From Branchiostoma belcheri (taxonomy: Eukaryota > Chordata > Leptocardii > Amphioxiformes > Branchiostomatidae), in the NCBI RefSeq assembly GCF_001625305.1, contig NW_017803918.1:66367-130366 (forward strand): DNA of 64,000 nt, read 5' to 3'. Of this stretch, positions 1 through 10,945 are shown one piece after another (within the stretch, counting starts at the first letter, position 1; each line of letters begins with the position of its first letter). The translations under genes and the position numbers were made by a program. Below the pieces are notes generated by a model that was not told the DNA's origin, ran no database searches, and was given only the letters and a program-made list of their open reading frames with translations.

Positions 1-1246
1 GGTCCCGTGGGTTTTTCGAAAGCAGTTTACCGAGACTATTTAAATTTCGCCTAGCTGCTGCACAATTCTCTGTAAACCACTTTTTCTTGTTTTGTTGTTT
101 GTTGTTTGACGGTCGCGCCTTTTTAGTGCTACGCAAAGTTAATGATTTCCTACCAGCTTCTTGTAGAGGAAGAACGAGATCATTTAGCGCGGTGTCAACT
201 GAGGTTGGGGAGGATTGATAGTTCTTTTCATGAAAGCTATTAACACTTGAAACAAAGTTATCGCTGTTAATAAATTCTGTAAATTTTTGCTTTGAATCAG
301 CATTCCAAATAAATTTGCAGAAAGGTCGGGTAGGAAGAGGTGTTTTCTTGGAAGACTGTTTTGAACTACATTGTAAAATCAAGGATAGCTTGCAGTTATC
401 AGAAAGTGGGGATAATGGATGAACGTGAAAAAATGAGATTTTACGAAGTAGGATTGTCTCGCTAGCTAGAAAGTAGTCAACTACACTGGTACCACTAGTT
501 CGGTTGGTAACAGGTAGGTTTACCTAGTACATCCCCAGGGGTCCTGCCGTTGAGAATTCTTAATTTGCTATTAATACATAGGTCGATTAGATTTCTACCA
601 AAAGGGTTGGGCTTACTTGTGTCCATATTGTTACGGGGGAGGGGGTGGTCATAGTCGTAATTATCGGGGAGAACATGACTGCCAATGAGCCCATCGTCGA
701 CCACGTGGTCTTTTAAATCTCCTACGCGGGCGTTCAGATCCCCTCCAACTATCACCTCCCCAAGGTTTTGAAAGTGGGCTACTTCGTCTTCGAGAACATC
801 GAAAATGTCGTATTCTCTATTGGAATGTACAGTGGACTTATATGGACTAATGTATACTGATGCTACGTAAATGTCTCTATCCATGTTAAACAACGTTTTG
901 TCAATTTTAACCCAGAGAATGTCCTCTGATGTACTGTCTAGTTTAGTTACAAAATTTCTGTATTGTTTTCTAAATAAGAATATAATTCCACCAGAACTAC
1001 GTTTCGCTTTTTTACCTTTGGATCTAGTGCTACTAAAGTTAAGATAATTGGGAAAGTGTACCTCACCTGCATGCCAGGTCTCTAGTAGTGAGAAGAAGTC
1101 AAACCTACATATTTGCTTAAGAAAATCGCTATCTTCTAACTTTTTACCTAGTCCGTGAATGTTCCAAAAAGCGAAAGACAGACCAAAATGTTTAGAGGTT
1201 GGGGTTCCTTTTCCCCTACTTGTTGCAGTCCGTTCAGGGTTTAATA
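1..1246 (-). pseudogene. Non-LTR retrotransposon endonuclease fragment
   Basis: The minus strand encodes an apurinic-type endonuclease domain of a LINE. It reads open from about 1246 with the N-terminal motif FWNIHGL, then SGGIILF, then the catalytic-type GGDLNARVGD near 740. A stop at 495 follows CYQPN. Shifting one base there restores the expected downstream motif (SGTSVVDYF, normally an S-x-x-D-Y pattern) and the terminal SDH-type motif, here SDN, so the usual His is Asn. The shifted frame stays open to the window edge and ends in a basic Lys/Asn-rich linker typical of the segment between endonuclease and reverse transcriptase. The reverse transcriptase of this copy would lie off the left edge. 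A CR1/Jockey-like clade is likely but not certain. It is dead, because of the frameshift and the altered catalytic His. Confidence 0.8.
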
Positions 1247-1761
1247 ATGACTGGTAGTTTCTGGTTGAATGCCATTAGTTTCGTCTTACTGGCATTTAAG
1301 TGAAGACCAACTTTAGCAGCCTCAGTTTCCAAACGATAGAGGAGTTCTTGAGCTTGAACTATCCTTTCAGCTAACAGCGCTATATCATCAGCAAAGTCAA
1401 AATCACTTATGGTAACAGGTGGGTGACGTCTACTTTTCCGTCTTTCTACCTCGAAACCCAGTTCATTCTCCTGTTCACCAATGGTTTGACGCATAACGTA
1501 GTCGAGCACAATTACAAAGAGATATGGTGCCAAAGTATCTCCTTGTAGGACACCAGCCGTGATGTTGAATAGATCAGCTTCCCCATCAGGCGTGATTACG
1601 TTTGCTCGTGTGTTTTGATGTAGCAAATTGATGACATTAACCAATGCATCGGGAGTCCCATAGGCTGTCAAAATTTTCATCATTTTTCCTCTGATAATAC
1701 TGTCAAATGCCTTGCGGAAGTCCACAAATATGATAATTGCTTCAAGATTGTAGTTAATCAC
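1234..1761 (-). pseudogene. LINE reverse transcriptase fragment, RTE-like
   Basis: A 175-residue open frame covers the central reverse transcriptase motifs: FVDFRKAFDSI (motif A), GVLQGDTLAPYLF (motif B), FADDIALLA (motif C, the catalytic Asp pair) and GLHLNASKTKLM (motif D/E). Upstream fingers and the C-terminal thumb are missing. Motif order and spacing resemble RTE/BovB-type elements, but the clade is uncertain. On the minus strand it ends right where the endonuclease of a different LINE begins. Reverse transcriptase before endonuclease is the wrong order for a single LINE, so this is a separate truncated insertion. Its 5' side meets the G-tract repeat at 1770. Confidence 0.8.
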
Positions 1762-1769
1762 CTCTTCAA

Positions 1770-1985
1770 TTAACCCTATCTAGACCGGGGGGGGGGGGCT
1801 AAAAGTGCCCGCGCCAACTTTGTTGTCGGATAACGTCTGAACGGCTTGCGCTAGAACGACAAAAGTTGGTGACTTTTCCTAAGATATACTTGGCAACAAT
1901 TTCGTATCATTGGGATGAGTTCATGATTTTTTGTGTTGCCATGGCAACGGGTTTATGACAGGCATTTTTTGCGAAATTCGGTAGT
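1770..1985 (+). repeat. G-tract-headed repeat, copy 1
   Basis: Starts with TTAACCCTAT, then a run of about 13 G and a short CTAAAAG motif. The same head recurs at 37325 on plus and at 39287 on minus. Near 1935-1971 a palindrome (GTTGCCATGGCAAC) is followed by a tract whose reverse complement lies next to the same palindrome at 37921-37957, so the tail of this copy is inverted relative to its head. It is non-coding and the full element boundaries were not defined. Confidence 0.5.
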
Positions 1986-2161
1986 TTTTAGTTCAAGAGT
2001 AGATTTTTCCGGTTTTATGTCAAGTTACACGTGCTTTCTAATATTCAAAACATAGATAAATACTACAGCCTTCGGCTTTTCCTGGAACGACGACAAAATG
2101 TTTTACATCCATATGGATACCACCTGCCAAGGACACTCCTACAAACTCTATAGAACTGCAG

Positions 2162-3772
2162 TTGCTGAACAACGTGTTATTGTTTAAACTAAATACTGAC
2201 AACATCTGCTTTCCACAGCACAGCACGGTTCTACCAAACACTGTAGATGGTACTTCTGGTGCGGAGAATATTACTAACCGTTGGAGAGAACATTTTGAGT
2301 CTCTGTTAAACTCTGTAGATAAACAAACTCACAAGCCGGAAGTGATTTCCGCTCTGTCATCTGTTTGCTTTGACCACGGAATGCAAATCTCCGCACCGGA
2401 GCTCGCCAATACCATTAAGGATTTACCCAATGGTAAGGCGTGTGGGTCAGATGGTATAAGGAATGAGCACCTGAAATATGCTGGTCCGAGCCTGTATGTC
2501 CATTTGTCTTTGCTGTTTACAGCTGCCATTGTCCATAATTTCATTCCCAGTAGTCTTTTAGATACTATTATTGTTCCTGTTGTAAAAAACAAATCTGGTA
2601 ACATCACTTGTACTGATAATTACAGACCCATTGCGATCACTTCGGCATTATCTAAAGTCCTGGAGGCAATCCTGCTTAGTCGTCTGAAGCCTTTTCTTCT
2701 GACGTCTGATTCTCAATTTGGTTTTAAACCTAAACATGGGACTGACGTGTGTTTTTATGCTAAAGCAAATTATCGAGTACTACAGGGGGTTAGGGTCCCC
2801 TGTCTTTGTGTGCTTTATGGATGCCTCTAAGGCTTTTGATCGCGTAAACCATTGGACATTGTTCAGAAAGTTGATTGACAGAAATGTTCCGCTATATTTA
2901 GTTCGATTCTTGGTTTACTGGTATACGAATCAAAGAATGTTTGTAAGATGGGGTGCAGTTCTTTCTCCCAGCTTCACTGTGACTAACGGAGTGCGCCAGG
3001 GTAGTCTACTGTCCCCATATCTTTTTAATGTATATATAGATGATCTGAGTGTAAGCCTAAACAATGCCAATGTTGGCTGCTATGTTGGTGGGTCAATTAC
3101 CAACCACCTGTTTTATGCTGATGACTTATGCCTGATTTGCCCTAGCATTCTCTGCAGAGACTAGTAGGGATTTGTGAAGTAGTTGGCTATGGCAGTGACA
3201 TATTGTTTAACACAAATAAGAATGTCTGTATGTATTTCCCATGTACACGTTTGCCACTTCAGCTGCCATTGCCATCCGTTAGTCTATATGGTACCAACCT
3301 GAAGTATGTAAACTCTTTTGTCTACTTGGGTATACATCTAAATGCCACATTAAGTGATGATGACTGTGTACTTGCTCTGTTGAAGAGTATCTATTGTCGT
3401 GCCAACAGTATCAATCGCAAATTTTTCTGTTGTTCTCCATCTGTTAAGAGACATCTGTTTACGACGTATTGCGCCCAGCTATATGGCGCCCAGTTATGGA
3501 GCTCTGTTAGCTCAGGTGTTCTGTCTAAATGCCGAGTTGCTTACAACAACTGCTTTAGAATTATTATGAGTTTACCTCGGCGATGTAGTGCGAGCGAGAT
3601 GTTTGTCTACAACTTTACTGACACTTTTGATACTAGGAGGAGGAAGATTTGTTATTCTTTCTTAAAACGATTACTGTCCTCCCATAACGCAATCATCAGG
3701 CGCTTCATAAGTTCTGACGCCTTCTACAGGAACTCATATTTCCGAAGGACGTACAATTTACTGTGTATCTAG
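2162..3772 (+). pseudogene. CR1/Jockey-like LINE reverse transcriptase, frameshifted
   Basis: This is the 3' half of a non-LTR retrotransposon ORF2, read in three pieces. 2162 to about 2790 gives the fingers, including GKACGSDGIRNEHLK and NYRPIAITSALSKVLE. A one-base shift moves to 2718-3164, which holds motif A (FMDASKAFDRVNH), motif B (GVRQGSLLSPYLFN) and motif C (FYADDLCL). A second shift at about 3145-3155 restores the original frame through the C-terminus, which ends at 3772. Both shifts are single-base changes with homology continuing across them, so this is a decayed copy rather than two elements. The 5' end, including the endonuclease, is missing. The 3' UTR carries AATAAA at 3861 and finishes in a short GAATGAATG repeat. 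Confidence 0.85.
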
Positions 3773-3860
3773 GTTTGTTCTCTGTATTATTTGTATATTT
3801 TTAGAGCCTTGTATTATTTTTTTAATGTTGTACTTTGTCATGTGGGTTTCTTTTACCTGA

Positions 3861-3875
3861 AATAAAGAATGAATG
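3861..3875 (+). terminator. LINE poly(A) signal and 3' terminal repeat
   Basis: AATAAA at 3861-3866 is followed directly by GAATGAATG. It sits 90 bases after the reverse transcriptase stop and marks the probable 3' end of the LINE. A short 3' tandem repeat instead of poly(A) is usual for CR1/L2-type elements. Confidence 0.5.
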
Positions 3876-3879
3876 TTAC

Positions 3880-6126
3880 TGATTTCACCTTTTCACAATA
3901 ATGTCAATATGATTTACTGGTTGATACTGTTATCTCCGCATTGTTATGTTCAAATAGTGCATGTTAACTGTCTAACATACGTAGAATAGTAGTTATTTTA
4001 TATTATACGGTTCAAAGGTTCAGAATATTCATTTGAGAACTATATACTCACTTGTATTTGTAACAGAAAAGTAGATTATTACCATTTAGGGTAGATAAAG
4101 GAAGGGAGACCAGTTATTCCGGAACACGTATATTTCTTTTTATTCGTTACTAAAGGTTTCCAGTTGTAACCTTCATATTCACTTAAGGTAGAAAGAAAGG
4201 AAGAAAGAAAGTGAATCACGCCATTTAGGTTTTATGTTAATGTTATGACGTCACATTATGCTAATGTTATGACGTCACGTTAGCTTCCCACCATAGCTCC
4301 GCCGTGAATGTTCTGTTTGAATAAAGCTCCTCGCTGAGTTGAGTTGGTAAATGAGGACTCCTTGACAGATCTGGGTTGAAAAAAGCACTGCATGCCGGAA
4401 TGCTACGGCTACTATCATTACTAGTGGGACTGGGGGCACGTGGTCGGAATCAGGACTGCACTGAATCAGGGTTGGGTACCGGTGTTGTACTGCATCTTGG
4501 TACAGGATCACAGAAGGCCTGAAAACAACAATAACATGTGAAAAAATACAGTCCAAGGGAAAGACACTGAATCGACCTACATTAAAGATTGCAGACCATT
4601 CCAAGTCATGAAAAATTACTGTCAGGAACAAATAAAAAAATCAAACAAATTTATACGAAACCAACGAGGGAATATTAGTGTAAAATTAATGTTGTAATAA
4701 ACGTTCTCTTGACTGCAGCTAAAGTCGATACATAAAGACACTGAGATTACTGTAACTAGGTAACTGAGATATTCTTGCAGCATTGAGGATACTATCGACA
4801 TACTTTCGGCATTTCACCCCACTCATATTGGTAAGGGAAATGTCAAGAATCTGTGGGTATTTCACAGGTTTCCTACAATCTAGTCAGTAAACAGAACTCT
4901 ACTACCAAACTGAACGTATAGTCGTACTTGCACCGTTCCTTCACATACTCCACTGCTTTGGACCAGAACCGCGGTGACTTCATCCCTGGCCACCCTTGTG
5001 ATGCAGTCGGATGCCAACAACCCTCACATGGTCGGGAACAAAACTGGATGAGAGCTCTTGTCTCTTTTCTGGACCATTCTCTCGGTGCCTTTGCCTCTTG
5101 ACAATTTTCTCAAGTTAAAAAAAATATTACTATTATAGTTTTGTTTGTGACCATACACACTATCACAATAGATCCTGAGGTAAATTACATTCCATATACA
5201 ACGATGATGCTTTCCCACACTTGATGTATATAAATTATGAAAATTTGTGACCAACATTTACCCAAATGAAACATGAATTCCCTACACAGCCCATTTATGT
5301 AGATAAAAAAGGGGACATCATAGAGGAATAAGAAGCTGACTGAACCTGACCTTTAACACTGTTATCCATCCAACTGTAAGAATGCATTTTCTGTTAAATA
5401 CCTCCACAAGAATACCCTACATGTAGAGGCTGCACCTATACAGGCAATACACTCACAACATTACATGTACCTACATTATTACATCATAACCAGGCTTCAC
5501 TTCTCACTCACTATCCGGTTCATTGTGTTGTTACCGGTATAGACATACATGCTTGCACTTCAGTTAAGAAAAAAAACCATTTTATTCTAACCAAGATACA
5601 TGTATGTACTGGTATAAGTAGCAATTCCCATACCTGCATTATGCGATTTTTCTGGCGCATGTAACAAAATATGCCCAGTGTGCTTTTGATTAAAAAAACA
5701 TACCAGTAATGTTATACATTAAAAGCAAACAAGAAAGAAAGCAGTTTATATGCGAAAAAATATAACCAAAGCTAATTGAGGACGAATATCACTTCTTGAT
5801 TGTATGTCCTAAACATGTTAATGTACGTAATTCACTATTTACTAGACTATCAACCTCTATACCAGGATTTACTTCAATGGACTTAAAACCCAAATTTAAA
5901 TACGTGTTGACCTGTGGGATATATATTAAAGACTGTATAGAAATAAGAAATTCTTCCAAATGATTGTAAATGTTACCTATGCTATCTCATACTAGACACC
6001 AACTCTTGTATCAGTTAGATTACTTCATTACTTAGGTTAGTCTTAGTATTTGTAGATGCCATACTTTGTACCCTGTACAATTGTTGCGCAATAAAGTTAT
6101 TATTGTAACAGTATGTACACACTTAC
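3880..6126. other. Intron of the casein kinase gene; no confident gene
   Basis: AT-rich, repeat-poor sequence downstream (on minus) of the third casein kinase exon. The next expected exon, with its GPCGKYNAM motif, was not found here, so the intron probably continues past the left edge. A GA-rich microsatellite lies at about 4190-4212. A minus-strand open segment near 4890-5010 (containing SPRFWSKAVEYVKERCKYD) looks protein-like but has no recognised family and no clear splice sites. Confidence 0.5.
4246..4277. promoter_or_regulatory. Two CRE-type palindromes
   Basis: TGACGTCA occurs at 4246-4253 and again at 4270-4277, inside a 24 bp tandem duplication. This is the consensus site for CREB/ATF factors. 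It may be a chance product of the duplication, and nothing shows that it works. Confidence 0.25.
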
Positions 6127-6760
6127 CGGCTTGGCCGAGTGCCTTGTAAAACCTATATTCCAGATGCAACTGTGGTGCTCTGGATTTCATTGGTTCCTGG
6201 AAAAAATGAATTAAGCACATAAAAAAAGGATGTGAGGACGCAGCTATTGGCAACCATTAGGTGAGCAAACAATGGTCGGCAAATAACAATGGCAGTACAG
6301 GGGCAAAATGGCCACTGCCAAAATTCCATAACACAAAAATGGCTGAACAGCAAACAACCCTTACCAGCTTGATGGCCACATGCTCATGTCCTTGGTTGTA
6401 CAAGTTCTTGCCTGTGGAGAAATATCACACCCAAGATGTCAGCTGGACGTTTACATTTAATTTTTCTTATCTACATCACCAGACAAAGCTTATGCACATG
6501 AGTCATTGCCAAATCAACCACAAAAAGACAGTTGAACATAATTCACGCAAATCAAGATGGGGAAATAACACAGCCTTTCTCACCTAATCTTAATTCTCCA
6601 AAATTTTCACATCCAATTTTTTGCCGACTCTGAAGTTGGGCCCTACCATGAGCACCCCAGAGTTGGAAAGGTTGTGGGTCCGACTGCGCCCCCCACTCGA
6701 CTTCGACTGCTTTCTGTCAGCAGCGATTCTGTCCCAATCATGATCCATCCTCTTGTGCAT
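6127..6760 (-). CDS. CSNK1G: Casein kinase I gamma, first three coding exons (frameshift in exon 1)
   Basis: The 5' part of a casein kinase I gamma, a membrane-associated Ser/Thr kinase of Wnt and trafficking pathways. Exon 1 is 6584-6760 (ATG at 6758-6760, alternative ATG at 6746-6748) and contains [15 protein letters not shown], the family signature before the glycine loop. Exon 2 is 6365-6411 ([15 protein letters not shown], including the VAIK lysine). Exon 3 is 6127-6196 ([18 protein letters not shown], nearly identical to the vertebrate protein). All junctions are GT/AG and phases fit (1, 0, 1). In exon 1 a run of six A replaces the expected seven, which breaks the frame just before the glycine loop. 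After re-phasing the loop reads GCENFGEL where the family has GCGNFGEL. The frameshift may be a sequencing error or a sign of a pseudogene. Later exons lie off the left edge. Confidence 0.88.
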
Positions 6761-8023
6761 GGCCACACATAGAAAAGCACGATCCTAGAAATGACGCTAG
6801 GCAACTGATTAGCTTTTTCGCTTATTTGTCCCGATGCCGGCCAGCAGCACCCAGCAAATAAATCTTCCTCTTGGCCCTCGACCTTCTCTCCAACAAGTCT
6901 TCTCCACTACAGCAGTGCGGCCCAGAGATTATTTTTCTCTTGAACACTGCGTTATCTTATAGCGTTTCTCCCTATTCTCGGTAGCAAATATAGCGACGTG
7001 GAGCCTTCCGATAGGTAATAAAATCTAGGATGTTCTATGGCCTTTTATCCCTGTGGAGAAGGGAAGAATGCCGTTAACACTAAGGTAGATATAAATGGGC
7101 GTGAGGAACCATTTTCGAACCCGGTTGCCCAGTGGCGGACCAACAAAACCCGACATTATTTTAGGCCCCTTTATGGCATTTCCTGAGCATAAAACAACTC
7201 GCCATTTGTCCATTGTCTACATAAGAAATGTATGAATCAAACATGTTGGCAATTACATGCCAAACTGGTTGCAAAGCGTGCTTTTGGTACGTTTTCTTGG
7301 ACAGGACCTGGGTTAGCTGGTCAATGCGGTAAATAGTGCAGCCTGTCGGGTCACTTCTTCCCTGCGCATGGCAGGTGAATTCCCGTCACCTGGCTGATGG
7401 GCGGGATGTTTTCTCATAAAATAGCAACAGATGTTGTTGTGCGGAGCTCAACAGGAGAATGAAGCACAAGAAATAGGCAAAATTGGGCAGATCTAAAACA
7501 GAAAATATAGTTTGTGATTTGAATACCTGGGCGCCAAACTCCTCCGTGTTCCAAACCAGCTCGTGACATCACACAGTCTGATCGGGCCTGGTTTCCGGTA
7601 AGATCGCCGCCAAACGTCACTTTCGGTCTTCTGAGCTTGCGCAAATGGACAAACATGGCGGCGGTTTCAAAATTTTAGCTATAAAAAGACGACAGAAAAC
7701 GCTGGAAAATAATGGTTAAAGACCAGTTTCTTGTCGTGTTAAGTATCCTCGAGGGTGCGAAGTATGCTTATGTGCTTTAAGATCGGTGTTTATAAGTTTT
7801 TTGAGTCTTAGTGCATTATTTTGATGCAGGAGGGGCCTGGAAAATTTCCCTAGATTCATTGCGGCATCGTATTAACGGCCGGGTCAACACGTCATCAGTT
7901 GAAAGATGGCTGGTCTGGCAGTAAGTTTGCCTGCTGTAAACACGCCGTCCATTTAATGGACAATTCAGATGTTTTGCTATGTTGTGTTTATTGTTAATTT
8001 ATTATTTATTTACCATTTGCACG
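6761..8023. other. Upstream region of casein kinase gene, possible divergent start
   Basis: Probable 5' leader and promoter of the minus-strand kinase gene; no coding region is supported. At 7906-7920 the plus strand has ATG plus four codons (MAGLA) followed exactly by a strong donor, GTAAGT, at 7921. This could be the first coding exon of a divergent plus-strand transcript, but its partner exon was not identified. Confidence 0.35.
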
Positions 8024-8757
8024 TAGAGTCCATTCCGCGTCACCGAGTGAGTTTTTTCTCCATGTTTCTAATACGTGTGAATTATTTAGAAGAAAAGAAT
8101 ACCCCAGTAACAAAAGTTCTAAATTTTTCAAAAATTTGAAAATGAAAATTTTTATATATTTGAATTCATTTATATATTTCTGAAACATTTTGAATGTGAC
8201 TGTACAAAGATCTCTTTCTTTAGAATAAATTTGAACTACCCATGTGTTTCTTTCACAATTCGAAATATTTAGAACTATTTCAAACAAATAACCAAATGGT
8301 AGATGTGGGTAATTGCCCCCATAAAAGTAGGTGCTAATCCTACTCTTCTGTCTTCCTCTGTATATTTTTTAGATTTCACTGCTGGACACTGGTGGCTCTT
8401 TTGTTGTAAGGCATCAATGCCTGACGCCCAGGCAGTCTACCCTGTACTCCACAGGGATGTGTGAATTACTTCCTTCCCATCCCACTGACCTATTTACAAA
8501 ATGTTAGAAATAATTCGAAATAATGGTAAAAAATGGTAGAGTGCTGTTAGAAATATTTAGAAACTATTGGAAATGTCATAATCCACATCAGGAATATTTC
8601 AAACGTTTTAGAAAACCAGGGAATTATTTAGAATATTGACAAGATGTTCAAAATATTTCCAAATTATGAAATTTCTTAGACAAACAATTACAAAGAATTC
8701 AAAACATTTCTAAATAATGACAATAACAACCCACTCGGTGACGCGGAATTGACTCTA
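8024..8757. mobile_element. Non-autonomous DNA transposon (MITE) with inverted ends
   Basis: The ends are inverted repeats about 26 bp long containing TTCCGCGTCACCGAGTG (left 8025-8052, right about 8731-8757), with a few mismatches. Both ends are bordered by TA, as expected for a Tc1/mariner-type target duplication. The inside is AT-rich and full of AAATATTTC-like motifs in both orientations. No protein is encoded; the open frame inside is not coding. Confidence 0.65.
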
Positions 8758-8774
8758 TATTAAAAACAATTACA

Positions 8775-9900
8775 CAATCAAATAATAATAATCAAAGAAT
8801 GTGCGGGGTAGGCCAGAAACCTGGGTGGTTTTTCTAGAGGCCTACCCCAAGCAAAGATATCTTATGACAAAACATATTTAAATTAAACATCAAAATTAAA
8901 CAATGAAATAATTAAACAATGATTAATTAAACAAAATCAAGACACAGAAATAATAACTGAGGTGTATAAACTAACTAAAACGAAATTAAACAAAAGTCTT
9001 ATACCTGTAATTCAGGTAGATGTTACAGATTAAACTGATTAAATAATTAACATAAGAATTAACGATTAAAACAAAATATTAACAATAACAAGGAAAACAA
9101 ACAAATCAGATTGTGGATGTACTGGGAATTTGTAGGAAAAAGTTTTTAAGAAGTTTTTTTAAATACAGGAGTTGACTGGCAGTCTTGTAACAGTTGGCTT
9201 AACTTATTCCAGACGATGGGGCCTCTATACACTATTGAGAATTGTTTTTGTGTAGATTTAGTCTTGATCGGCCTTAAATGGTTATGTTGTCTCGTATTGT
9301 GCTGGTGAATGTCTGAGTTGAATGTAAAAAAAGTGTTGAATTGATCTGGTAAACTATTGGTATTATGAACGATTTTATGAACAAAAATGGCTATTTGTAA
9401 TTTGTTTAAGTCATATACATTTATGATTTTTAGTTCACGAAACAGAGGAGCTGAGTGTGCTGTGAAGTGTGTGTTAGCTGCAATTCTAACAAAGTGTTTT
9501 TGTAGTTGATAGAGTGGTTTAATTGAAGTTGTGTAAGTGCTCGCCCAAATGAAATTGCAGTATGATAGATACGGATATATTAGACTGTAGTATAATGTTA
9601 TAAATATTCTTCGTTGGAGGAGGGTCTTTATTTTTCTAATGATGCCTATGTTCTTATGAATCTTATTGCAAATCAAATCTATATGTATCTTCCAATTAAG
9701 TTTTTCATCTATAAGTATTCCTAAAAAGCGAGTGTGGTTTACTTGATTGATACGTTTATCATTTATATATATGTGGGCTTTTTCTTTATCATACTTCTTT
9801 TTTGGTCCAGAAAAAATAATAAAACTTGTCTTCTTTATATTAAGGGATAACTTATTCGCCTTGAACCATTGACTGACCTTTTCTAATTCTGCATTTATGT
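8775..9900 (-). pseudogene. 3' end of a LINE (reverse transcriptase C-terminus)
   Basis: The minus strand is open from 9900 to the stop at 9146. It starts within the thumb (KANKLSLNIKKTSFIIFSG, FLGILIDEKLNWKIHI) and runs through the C-terminal region (YYSLIYPYLSYCNFIWAS and a final GPIVWNKL). These motifs are typical of CR1/L2/Daphne-type LINEs. The catalytic motifs are absent, so it is 5'-truncated, joining unrelated GC-rich sequence at 9900. The AT-rich 3' UTR ends in an ATT repeat around 8778-8796, next to the MITE. The retained ORF has no stop, so the insertion may be fairly recent. Confidence 0.8.
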
Positions 9901-10290
9901 GTGGACACAGACAGCTTCCCGATTCGCTTCTTGGGCGTTTCCTGTCTGGAAATAGTCACGAGACGCTGCCACATCGCGGTACCGGGCGACCCACCGAACG
10001 TCCGGCGGTTGTGCCTGCTGGCTGATCGGGACGTGGATAGCACGTTCGCCCGAGGGCCGTCCCCGGTAAAACTACGCATCAAATCAAGTTCTACCATCAT
10101 AGTAAGTTGTAATTTATGCTATTGTTACTCTGTAAAGGAGGTCATGACCTCCGTGCACAGAGTATTAAAATCGCTTTTGTCAAATGTGTTGACAGCTGTA
10201 ACTCGCGTTTCATTTGCGTAGTTTGGTACGTCGTCTTCTAGTATGGTCTAGTTGATGCACGATGTTTTGTTTTTACCGTAGCGATTTTCC
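9901..10290 (+). other. GC-rich open segment, unrecognised
   Basis: The plus strand is open from 9901 to about 10105 with high GC unlike the flanks (for example CHIAVPGDPPNVRRLCLLAD). It ends near a possible donor (TAGTAAGT). It lies exactly between two LINE fragments. It could be a captured exon or the ORF1/5' part of one LINE. No family was recognised, and 10120-10290 shows nothing. Confidence 0.3.
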
Positions 10291-10296
10291 AAGGTC

Positions 10297-10945
10297 GTGA
10301 TTGACAGCGCCCTCTGTGAAGTCATTTACCGTTGGAATTATGTTGACGACATGAATTTAGCTCTGACAAGAACCATCCGTCAACCATGTTCTCCACAACC
10401 TACACTAAACAACCTAAACAAATGGACTACAGATCACAAAATGTTGATGAAACCCCCAAAACGCAAAGTCATGCAAATATGTTTCTCCGAGTCCCCACCT
10501 CTTCCGGAACCACTCAGCATTGATGGACAGCCCCTGATGTATGTACCACACTTGGCCTCACTATGCAAAATGACCTAAAAATGGACATACAGGTCAGCAA
10601 CATGTTGTCATCGGCTAACAGAAAGTTTTACCTACTGCGCCGCCTCAAAAGTTTCGGAGTGTCCATTCCTGACCTGAAGTCTGTGTACACCTCGTACGTG
10701 AGACTCGCGCTCGAGAACGCCGCACCGGCATGGCACTCATCTCTGAACAATGACCAGGCAGCAAAGCTTGAAAGGATAAAAAAAAGAGCATTTAGGATCA
10801 TTCTAGGTACCTATTATACAGACTACTCCTCTGCCCTGTCGACACATGATCTCACTCACTCTCGGACCAGTATCTGCACCAGATTTGCCAAATCACGCCT
10901 CCGATCAGACTTCAGGGACTTGCTCCCCCCATCCAGACAACACAT
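10297..10945 (+). pseudogene. LINE fragment A: reverse transcriptase motif C to C-terminus
   Basis: Starts at the catalytic motif (YVDDMNLAL) and continues with an Asn-x-K-type motif (KPPKRKVMQICF). After a one-base shift near 10563 it gives the thumb and C-terminal region (LRRLKSFGVSIPDLKSVYTS, then RIKKRAFRIILG). Upstream reverse transcriptase and endonuclease are absent. The frame runs without a break into LINE fragment B at about 10945. Jockey/CR1-like; decayed. Confidence 0.75.

Noticed and set aside
8006-8287. Minus-strand open frame overlapping the MITE end
   Set aside because: AT-rich Lys/Phe-rich text that crosses the inverted repeat; no homology.
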